This document shows positions 57,808 through 64,000 of a stretch of DNA of 64,000 bases, piece by piece. The stretch covers positions 204,007 through 268,006 of the forward strand of contig NZ_JAJFAV010000009.1 of assembly GCF_020711235.1 (NCBI RefSeq). The letters are read 5' to 3'. The position numbers and the translations under genes are program-made. The number at the start of each line of letters is the position of its first letter. The first letter of the stretch is position 1. This stretch comes from Hymenobacter sp. 15J16-1T3B. Lineage in GTDB: Bacteria > Bacteroidota > Bacteroidia > Cytophagales > Hymenobacteraceae. The notes below the pieces were generated by a model, which did no database searches, was not told the DNA's origin, and worked only from the letters and a program-made list of their open reading frames with translations.

Positions 57808-60618
57808 ATGAAGCACTGTTTATTACTGCTGCTGGCGTGTAGCTGGTGCCTGCTGGCCCGCGCCCACGAGGCGCCTACCGCGCCGTTTCGCTTTGCCCCG
57901 AACCGCGGGCAGTGGCCCGCCCAGGTGCACCACGCCGGCGCCGTGCCCGGCGGCTGGCTGTTTCTGGAGGGCGACGCCTTCACGTACCACCTGCGCCAGT
58001 CGCTTGCCTGCGACGCGCCCGCCGACGCCCTGCAGCGCGGCCACGCCTTCCGGGTGCGCCTGCTCGATGCGGCCCCGGGTGCGGCGGCTGCCGAGGAGCT
58101 GCAGCCCCAGGCGGGCTACCACAACTACTTTCTCGGCGACGACCCGCGGCATTGGGCCGGAGAAGTGCCGCTTTACGGGGCGGTGCGCATGCGCCAGCTC
58201 TACCCCGGCGTGCAAATGCTGTGGCACTCGGCCGGCGGACAGTTGGAGTACGACTACGAGCTGAGCCCCGGCGCCCGCCCCGAGCGCATCCGCATGCGCT
58301 ACGAGGGCCTCGACGGCCTGCGCCTGCTGCCCGACGGCCGCTTGGAGCTGCTCACCAGCCTGGGCCCGCTCACCGAGCAGGCGCCCGTGGCCTGGCAAAC
58401 CACCCCCGACGGGCAGCGCCGCGCTGTGGCCTGCCGCTTCCGCCTCGCCGCGCCCGACGTGGTCGGCTTTGAGCTGCCGGCGGGCTACAACCCGGCCCTG
58501 CCCCTGACCATCGACCCCACGGTGGTGTTTGCCACGTACGCGGGCTCGGTGACGGGCATGTCGGCCAACGCCAGCGCCCTCGACGTGGAGGGCAACGTGT
58601 ACTTCGGCGGGCAAAGCTTCGGGCCGAGCTACCCGGCCACCACGGGCGCCTACCAAACCACCGGGCGCAGCGGCAACATGGTGCTCAGCAAGCTCAGCCC
58701 CGACGGCCAGCGCCTGCTCTACGCCACCTTCCTGGGCGGCAACAACACCGAGTACCCGCTCGACCTGGAAGTCAGCCCGTTGGGCGAGCTGCACGTGCTG
58801 GGCACCACCACTTCCAACAACTTCCCGACGCTGAGCACCGCCTACGACCGCAGCTACAACGGCCTGCGCGACCTGACCATTTCGCGCTTCTCGCGCACCG
58901 GCGGCCAGCTGCTGGGCTCCACCCTGCTGGGCGGCAGCGCCGACGAAGCCGGCAACCTGTCCACGCTGCCGGGCACGCTGCGCCTTGACGCCGACGGCAA
59001 CGTGCTGATCGGCTCGACTTCACTCTCCACCAACTTCCCGACCGTCAACGCCTTGAAAGCCACCAAGAGCTCGGCCGACAGCTACGACGGGGTGGTGGCC
59101 AAACTCTCGCCCACGCTCTCGCAGCTGCTGTGGGCCAGCTACTTGGGCGGCAACGGCAACGACGAGGTCGACGATATCCGCGTGGCGCCGGGCGGCACCA
59201 TTTACGTGTGCGGCAGCACGGCCAGCACCAACTTTCCCACGACCAACGGCGCCTACCAACCCGGCCAGCTCGGCCAAGGCGACGGGTACGTGCTGCGCTT
59301 TTCGGCCGACGGGCGCACGCTGCTGGCCGGCACGCTGCTGGGCACCACCGCCTACGACCTGGCCCGTTACCTGGCCTTCGACGCCAGCGGCAACGTGTAC
59401 GTGGCCGGCGGCACGGGCGGGCGTTACCCGGTCAGCGCCGGGGTGGTGTCGTCGGCCTTCCACAGCAGCGGCAATATGTTCGTGCACTGCCTCAACAGCG
59501 GGCTAACGCAATCCGTGTTCAGCACCAGCTTCGGCACGGGCACCCTGTACCCGGCCGGCTTCACGGTGGGCTACTGCAACGCGCTGTACCTGGCGGCCTA
59601 CGCCCGCAGCACCACCGCCCCCACCACCCCCGACGCGGCCGAGCGCACGGGGCGGGGCTTGTACGCGTGCACGCTCACCGAAGGCGCGCGCGCCCTCACC
59701 TACGGCAGCTACTACGGCACCCTGAGCGGCTCGGGCCAGCACCAGCACCCGGCCGCCGCCAACGAAATTTCGCCGGCAGGCACGCTGTCCTACATCGAAT
59801 GCACGTCGGTGCCGAATTTCCCGGTTACGCCCAACGTGTACGCCCGCAGCATGGCCACGCAGGGCGGCAACGACGGCGCCATTCTCAAGTTCGACCTGAC
59901 CGGCGCGCCCAACTTCCGGGTCGCCGTGAGCCCGGCCACGCCGAGCTGCGCGCCGACGCTGGTGCAGTTTGCCAACGCCACGGTGGGCGCTACCCGCTAC
60001 CGGTGGACCTTCGGCGACGGCAGCCCGGCCGACACGGCCCGGGCGCCGCGGCACCTCTACGCCAACGCGGGCACGTACACGGCCCAGCTGGTGGCCTACC
60101 GCACGCTGCCCTGCGGCGTGCTGACCGATTCGGCCCGCATCACGGTGGCGGTGCGCGCCGGCGCCGCGCCCGAGCCGCTGCGCCGGCGCTACCTCGACTG
60201 CACCGGCGCCGTGGGCCTCACCGCCAGCGCCGGCCCGGCTGTGGAGTTCCTCTGGTCCGACGGCAGCGCCGACCGCGTGCTGACCGTGCGCCAGCCGGGC
60301 CGTTACCTGCTCTACCGCGCCTCGCCCGACTCCTGCTTCGCGCCGCTGGAGTTTGAAGTGCTAGCCGCCCCGACCTTGCTCCTGCCCAACGTGGTGACGG
60401 CCAACGAGGACCAGCTCAACCGCACCTTCGTCGTGCCGGCCAACCTGCTCGGCAGCCGCCTGCGCATCTTCAACCGCTGGGGCCGCTTGGTGTACCAGAG
60501 CGAGGACTACCAGAACGACTGGGGCGGCCAGCAGCAGCCCGCGGGCACCTACTACTACGACCTGAAACCCCGCGACTGCGCCACCGTGCACAAAGGCTGG
60601 GTAGAACTACTGCGCTGA
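57808..60618 (+). CDS. Large secreted SBBP/PKD protein with T9SS type B sorting domain
   Basis: 936 residues. Signal peptide MKHCLLLLLACSWCLLARA. An N-terminal beta-rich domain (about 25-230) of the kind preceding SBBP repeats (FRFAPNRGQWPAQVHHAG, YHNYFLGDDPRHWAGEVPLYG, LPLTIDPTVVFATY) is followed by five to six SBBP repeats (about 235-600, with FLGGNNTEYPLDLEVSPLG-type blades). A PKD domain follows (RYRWTFGDGSPADTARAPRHLYANAG). The C-terminus is the gliding-motility/T9SS type B tail (LRIFNRWGRLVYQSEDYQNDW, GTYYYDL). It is exported and probably bound to the surface as an adhesin. It converges on the rRNA methyltransferase gene with a 5-base gap. Confidence 0.9.
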   Translation: MKHCLLLLLACSWCLLARAHEAPTAPFRFAPNRGQWPAQVHHAGAVPGGWLFLEGDAFTYHLRQSLACDAPADALQRGHAFRVRLLDAAPGAAAAEELQPQAGYHNYFLGDDPRHWAGEVPLYGAVRMRQLYPGVQMLWHSAGGQLEYDYELSPGARPERIRMRYEGLDGLRLLPDGRLELLTSLGPLTEQAPVAWQTTPDGQRRAVACRFRLAAPDVVGFELPAGYNPALPLTIDPTVVFATYAGSVTGMSANASALDVEGNVYFGGQSFGPSYPATTGAYQTTGRSGNMVLSKLSPDGQRLLYATFLGGNNTEYPLDLEVSPLGELHVLGTTTSNNFPTLSTAYDRSYNGLRDLTISRFSRTGGQLLGSTLLGGSADEAGNLSTLPGTLRLDADGNVLIGSTSLSTNFPTVNALKATKSSADSYDGVVAKLSPTLSQLLWASYLGGNGNDEVDDIRVAPGGTIYVCGSTASTNFPTTNGAYQPGQLGQGDGYVLRFSADGRTLLAGTLLGTTAYDLARYLAFDASGNVYVAGGTGGRYPVSAGVVSSAFHSSGNMFVHCLNSGLTQSVFSTSFGTGTLYPAGFTVGYCNALYLAAYARSTTAPTTPDAAERTGRGLYACTLTEGARALTYGSYYGTLSGSGQHQHPAAANEISPAGTLSYIECTSVPNFPVTPNVYARSMATQGGNDGAILKFDLTGAPNFRVAVSPATPSCAPTLVQFANATVGATRYRWTFGDGSPADTARAPRHLYANAGTYTAQLVAYRTLPCGVLTDSARITVAVRAGAAPEPLRRRYLDCTGAVGLTASAGPAVEFLWSDGSADRVLTVRQPGRYLLYRASPDSCFAPLEFEVLAAPTLLLPNVVTANEDQLNRTFVVPANLLGSRLRIFNRWGRLVYQSEDYQNDWGGQQQPAGTYYYDLKPRDCATVHKGWVELLR

Positions 60619-60623
60619 GGGGC

Positions 60624-61424
60624 TTACTGCCGCTGGCGCACCGCCTCGAACGTGAGCACGGCCGTGGCCGTGCTCACGTTCAGCGAGTCGATGTAGCCGC
60701 GCATGGGAATGATGATGGTTTCGTCGCAGGCTTGCATGAGCGCGGGCGTGAGGCCGTCGGCTTCGGTGCCCATCACCAGGGCGGTGGGCCCGCGAAAATC
60801 GAAGTCGGTGTAGGGCCGGGCGGTGGGCGTGAGGGCGGCCGCGTAGGTGCGGATGCCGTGCTGCCGGCACCAGCCCAGCAGCTCCTCGCGCGTGGTGGCT
60901 ACCACCGGCACCGTGAACACGCAGCCGATGCTGGAGCGGATGGCGTTGGGGTTGTAGAGGTCGGTGCGCGGGTCGCACACGATGACGGCGTCGGCGCGGG
61001 CCGCGTCGGCGGTGCGGAGCACGGCGCCGAGGTTACCGGGCTTTTCCACCGCCTCGAGCACCAGCAGCAGCGGGTTCGGGGGCAATGCCAGATCCTGCAG
61101 GCGGCGCTGCGGCACGCGCACCAGGGCCAGCACGCCGTCGGAGCCCTCGCGGTAGGCCAGCTTCTCGAACACTGCCCGCGACACCTCAAACCACTCGGTA
61201 TCGGCGGCCAGGGCCTGGCGCAGCTCCTGCTGGCCGGTGGCGGGCAGCAGCTCAGCGCACACGTACACGGCGGGCACCACGTTGCCGGCGGCGCGGGCCA
61301 CGGTCAGCTCGCGCAGGCCCTCCACGATGGTCAGGCCCTGCTGGCGCCGCTCGGCGGATTTCTGCTGCAGGCGCACCAGGGCCTTGATGCGCGGGTTTTG
61401 GGGGCTGCTGATCGGGTCGGGCAT
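60624..61424 (-). CDS. TrmH/SpoU family RNA 2'-O-methyltransferase
   Basis: 266 residues. An N-terminal substrate-binding domain (about 1-90, SSPQNPRIKALVRLQQKSAERR) precedes the SPOUT domain with EKPGNLGAVLRTADA (motif 1), ALVMGTEADGLTP (motif 2) and IPMRGYIDSLNVSTATAVLTFE (motif 3), forming the knotted SAM site. It probably methylates ribose in rRNA or tRNA; the exact target is not readable. ATG 61424 fits; longer frames run antisense through the kinase gene. Divergent from the kinase, with a TATCTTCG site at 61465-61472. Confidence 0.92.
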   Translation of the reverse strand: MPDPISSPQNPRIKALVRLQQKSAERRQQGLTIVEGLRELTVARAAGNVVPAVYVCAELLPATGQQELRQALAADTEWFEVSRAVFEKLAYREGSDGVLALVRVPQRRLQDLALPPNPLLLVLEAVEKPGNLGAVLRTADAARADAVIVCDPRTDLYNPNAIRSSIGCVFTVPVVATTREELLGWCRQHGIRTYAAALTPTARPYTDFDFRGPTALVMGTEADGLTPALMQACDETIIIPMRGYIDSLNVSTATAVLTFEAVRQRQ

Positions 61425-61559
61425 GGCGGAGGGAAAACGGGCGCGGACGGCGCCGCTGCGGCTGCGAAGATACGCCGCCGCGGCGGCCCCAACGCGGCCC
61501 GGGCGCGTGCGTATCTTGCGCACGGCCGGCACCGGGCGGGCCGCCTTGCCTTCCCTTTG

Positions 61560-63071
61560 ATGGCCCTTCAAACCAAAACCAAGCTCTACATTGGCTTTGC
61601 CATTGCCGCCGGCGTGCTGCTGCTCACGGCCGTGGCCGCCTTTATCAGCATTCAGCAGCTGAGCCGGCGCACCAACCGCGTGGAGCACAGCTACCGCGTG
61701 ATGCAGCAGCTCAAGAACGTGGAGCTGCGCCTGAAAGACGCCCGCTCGGGCGTGCGCGGCTTCCTGCTCACCCGCGACACCACGTACCTGCGCAGCTACG
61801 AAGCCGCCCGCGAAGGTGGGCAGACCGAGTTTGAGCTGGCCAAGCAACTGGTGCTCGACAACCCCGAGCAGAACCTGCGCCTCGATACGCTCAACACCAT
61901 GATCAGCGCCGAAATGCGGCTGTTCGGCGAGCTGGTGGGCACCACCGTGGGCAGCACCAACGCCGTCATCCAGACGGGCCTCGACACCGACCGGCAGTCG
62001 ATGCGCGCCATCGAGCGGCTGCTGGCCCGGGCCCGCAAAACCGAGCTGGCGCTGCTCTCGGAGCGCAGCGCGGACCAGGAAATGTACGAGTCGCTCACGC
62101 CGGCCGTGATTCTGCTGTCGGCGGCGGTGGCCGTGGTGGTTACCCTGTGGCTGTTTTGGCGGGTGGGCATCGAAATCGGGGCCAACGAGCGGCTGCGCAC
62201 CGAACTGGCCGCCACCAACGAGAGCGTGGCCCAGCGCATCGGCATCATCGAGCGGCTGGCCGAGCAGGTGGTGCAGGGCGACTACAAGGTGAAAATCCGG
62301 GACCGGGAGCAGGACAGCCTCGGCAACCTGGCCACCTCGCTCAACCGCATGACGCAAACCCTGGACGAGGCTTTCGGCGCCCTGGAAAAACGCAACCGCG
62401 AGCTGGACCAGTTTGCCTATGTGGCCTCGCACGACCTGAAAGCGCCGCTGCGCGGGGTGAGCACCGTGGTGAAGTGGATCGAGGACGAGCTGGGCCACGA
62501 ACTCTCGCCCAAAATGCAGGAGTACTTCGGCATGATGAAGGGCCGCCTCGTCCGCCTCGAAGACCTCATCAACGGCCTGCTGGCCTACGCCCGCGTGGGC
62601 CGCACCCAGCAGAAGCTGGAAGACGTGAACGTGGAGCGCTTGGTGCACGACGTGGCCGACCTGGTGGTGCCGCCCACCTTCGAGCTGCGCCTGCCCGATG
62701 CGCTGCCCACGCTGGTTACCGACCGCCTGAGCCTGCAGCAGGTGTTTACCAACCTGCTCTCGAACGCCGTGAAGTACCACCACACCGGGCTGGGCATCAT
62801 CACGGTGGGCTGCCGCGAGCGGGAAACCGAGTACGAATTTCGGGTGCAGGACGACGGCCCGGGCATTGCGCCGGAGTACCACGAGAAAATCTTCCTGATG
62901 TTTCAGACCCTGCGGGACCGGCACACGGCCGAAAGCACCGGCATCGGGCTGAGCATCGTGAAGAAAATCATCGACGAGCAGCACGGCAGCATCCGCGTCG
63001 AGTCGGCACCCGGGCAGGGGGCGGCGTTTATTTTCACCTGGCCCAAGGGCGCGGCCCTGCCCGCCGCGTAG
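61560..63071 (+). CDS. Sensor histidine kinase (CHASE3-HAMP-HisKA-HATPase)
   Basis: 503 residues. Two membrane helices (about 9-30 and 180-203) flank a periplasmic CHASE3-like helical domain (RLKDARSGVRGFLLTRDTTYLRSYE). A HAMP-like linker (about 225-270) and the HisKA helix with the phospho-acceptor His in FAYVASHDLKAPLRGV follow. The HATPase has NLLSNAVKYHH, DDGPGIAPEYHEKIF and STGIGLSIVKKII. It autophosphorylates and should pass phosphate to the response regulator encoded 96 bases downstream. ATG 61560 begins MALQTKTKLYIGF. Confidence 0.94.
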   Translation: MALQTKTKLYIGFAIAAGVLLLTAVAAFISIQQLSRRTNRVEHSYRVMQQLKNVELRLKDARSGVRGFLLTRDTTYLRSYEAAREGGQTEFELAKQLVLDNPEQNLRLDTLNTMISAEMRLFGELVGTTVGSTNAVIQTGLDTDRQSMRAIERLLARARKTELALLSERSADQEMYESLTPAVILLSAAVAVVVTLWLFWRVGIEIGANERLRTELAATNESVAQRIGIIERLAEQVVQGDYKVKIRDREQDSLGNLATSLNRMTQTLDEAFGALEKRNRELDQFAYVASHDLKAPLRGVSTVVKWIEDELGHELSPKMQEYFGMMKGRLVRLEDLINGLLAYARVGRTQQKLEDVNVERLVHDVADLVVPPTFELRLPDALPTLVTDRLSLQQVFTNLLSNAVKYHHTGLGIITVGCRERETEYEFRVQDDGPGIAPEYHEKIFLMFQTLRDRHTAESTGIGLSIVKKIIDEQHGSIRVESAPGQGAAFIFTWPKGAALPAA

Positions 63072-63136
63072 CCGGCCGGGCCGCCTGACGCGCGCAACTT
63101 CGCGCTCATATCCGGCCGGCCCGGCTCTTTTCTGCG

Positions 63137-63144
63137 TACCTTTG
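63137..63144 (+). promoter_or_regulatory. -7 element TACCTTTG for the response regulator
   Basis: Exact TAnnTTTG, 22 bases upstream of the ATG at 63167, so the regulator may be transcribed separately from the kinase. Confidence 0.6.
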
Positions 63145-63166
63145 GGCGTTGCTTTGCCCCCTTTCT

Positions 63167-63586
63167 ATGCGCTCAGTCCTCCTAGTTGAAGACGACTTTT
63201 TTGACACGATGACCGTGCAGAAGTCTTTCGAAAAATTCAACGTTCCGCACAAGCTCTACACGGCCTTCAACGGCATCGAGGCGCTGGACTTGCTGCTGGG
63301 CCGCAACGGGGTGGAAGCCATTCGCCCGCTGCCGGAAGTAATTCTGCTCGACCTGAACATGCCCAAAATGAACGGGTTCGAGTTTCTGGCCGAGCTGCGC
63401 ACCCAACCCGAGCTGCGCCAGGTGCCGGTGTTCGTCACCACCACTTCGGAAATGGACATCGACCGGCTGCAGGCCGGGCAGCTCGACGTGCAGGGCTACA
63501 TCGTGAAGCCCATCGACTTCGAAAACACCCGCGACATGGTCGACAGCATGAACTTGCTGGAAGTATTGCTCAAGTCCGAAGACTAA
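63167..63586 (+). CDS. Single-domain response regulator
   Basis: 139 residues, a receiver domain only. Acidic VLLVEDDFFDT, phospho-acceptor Asp in PEVILLDLNMPKMNG, Thr in VFVTTTSEMD and Lys in GYIVKPIDF are present. There is no output domain, so it signals by protein contact or acts in a phosphorelay, like Rcp1-type regulators paired with kinases of this kind. It follows the histidine kinase and has its own promoter and terminator. Confidence 0.95.
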   Translation: MRSVLLVEDDFFDTMTVQKSFEKFNVPHKLYTAFNGIEALDLLLGRNGVEAIRPLPEVILLDLNMPKMNGFEFLAELRTQPELRQVPVFVTTTSEMDIDRLQAGQLDVQGYIVKPIDFENTRDMVDSMNLLEVLLKSED

Positions 63587-63613
63587 ACCGCGTTACCCCA
63601 ACGTTAAGAAGCC

Positions 63614-63652
63614 CCGATGGCCCGGCTCTGCCCGCGCCGTCGGTTTTTTTTT
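63614..63652 (+). terminator. Rho-independent terminator after the response regulator
   Basis: Stem CCGATGGC...GCCGTCGG (one G-U pair) with internal GC pairing, followed by nine T residues. Confidence 0.8.
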
Positions 63653-63664
63653 GCACGTTGAGGT

Positions 63665-64000
63665 ATGGGAGCATTTGTACTAATAGTACTGGGCCTGGCG
63701 CTGATTGTGGTCATCCACCGCCTACAGCAGCGCCTCGACGCCACCGAAGCCGACTTGGCCGGCCAGCGCACCGACCAGCAGCGCCTGCGCCAGCAGTTGG
63801 AAGGGCTGCAGCGCGAGGTGCAGCTGCTGCGCCAGCCCCCGCCAGCCGATGCGCCGCCGATGGCCGAGACGGCACCACCGCCCGCAGTTACGCCGCCGGT
63901 GGCTGCTCCGGCGCCGCCAGCCCCGCGGACAGCCCCCGCCCCGGTGGCCCCGCCACCGCCGGTAGCCGCGGCCCCCGCGCCGCCCGCGCCCGGCCCGCTC
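63665..64000 (+). CDS. Membrane-anchored coiled-coil/Pro-rich protein (cut by window edge)
   Basis: 112 codons visible, no stop. The start MGAFVLIVLGLALIVVIHR is a signal anchor. A coiled coil rich in Gln, Arg and Glu (about 20-55, LQQRLDATEADLAGQRTDQQ) is followed by a Pro/Ala linker. This layout resembles the N-terminus of DUF2339-type polytopic membrane proteins, but the defining part lies beyond the window, so the family is a guess. The ATG at 63665 lies 12 bases after the terminator T-tract. Confidence 0.6.
   Translation, partial: MGAFVLIVLGLALIVVIHRLQQRLDATEADLAGQRTDQQRLRQQLEGLQREVQLLRQPPPADAPPMAETAPPPAVTPPVAAPAPPAPRTAPAPVAPPPPVAAAPAPPAPGPL

Noticed and set aside
60732..61559. N-terminal extension of the histidine kinase frame by 276 codons
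   Set aside because: It is antisense to the SPOUT methyltransferase gene; the kinase begins naturally at the ATG 61560 with a membrane helix.
61425..62984. Extension of the SPOUT methyltransferase frame through the kinase gene
   Set aside because: Antisense to clear CHASE3/HisKA coding sequence; the methyltransferase starts at 61424.

Overview
The window looks like chromosome from a high-GC Bacteroidota of the Hymenobacter type (order Cytophagales). Four lines of evidence support this. Many genes are preceded by the Bacteroidota -7 element TAnnTTTG, several with a TTTG or TTG about 19-20 bases upstream. Start codons lack Shine-Dalgarno sites. Four proteins carry type IX secretion (T9SS) sorting tails. 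Lineage markers are present: IPExxxVDY protein, DUF4142 lipoproteins and a TonB-dependent receptor ending in Phe. No species name can be given from the sequence alone.

Layout. 1-6.6 kb: 3'-truncated S46 dipeptidyl-peptidase, yidD, a propeller-like lipoprotein, class II fructose-bisphosphate aldolase, lgt, then an ECF sigma/anti-sigma-like pair reaching 7.2 kb. 7.4-17.2 kb: nadE, an outer-membrane protein, the rnc-fabF-acpP cluster, IPExxxVDY protein, pyk, a T9SS cargo and rpsT. 17.3-26.9 kb: two tandem DUF4142 lipoproteins, a YheT-like hydrolase, rsmG, a second ECF sigma factor overlapping a glycosyltransferase, tgt, a low-GC orphan gene, an LptF/G permease and an EamA transporter. 27-37.6 kb: secreted pullulanase, ispE, a PglC/PglD/PglE-like cassette, a membrane-anchored hypothetical protein, SdpI, a Cys/Met PLP enzyme, an AI-2E family transporter and atpC. 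37.6-49.6 kb: atpD, tRNA-Gln, prs-rplY-pth, metG, a Lys/Ala-rich protein, a DUF3050 protein, msrB and typA. 49.7-64 kb: two more T9SS type A cargos, a lipoprotein, acylphosphatase, nagA, a TonB receptor, a large T9SS type B protein, a SPOUT methyltransferase, a histidine kinase/response regulator pair and a truncated membrane protein.

Most of the window is housekeeping chromosome: glycolysis, fatty-acid synthesis, translation, tRNA modification, ATP synthase and envelope assembly. No insertion sequence, prophage, CRISPR array or rRNA operon was found. The unusual content is mostly non-coding. There is a family of interspersed GTCAT...ATGAC inverted repeats (at least eight full copies and one half copy). 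There are two exceptionally long perfect hairpins at convergent gene ends (34 and 27 bp stems). Three large intercistronic hairpins sit directly upstream of a downstream start codon. The most interesting coding observations are a Tgt without its three zinc cysteines, a 43% GC immunity-like gene inserted between tgt and the lipid permease, a bacillosamine-type sugar cassette, an MsrB lipoprotein missing one zinc cysteine, and a DUF3050 protein with a possible metal site.
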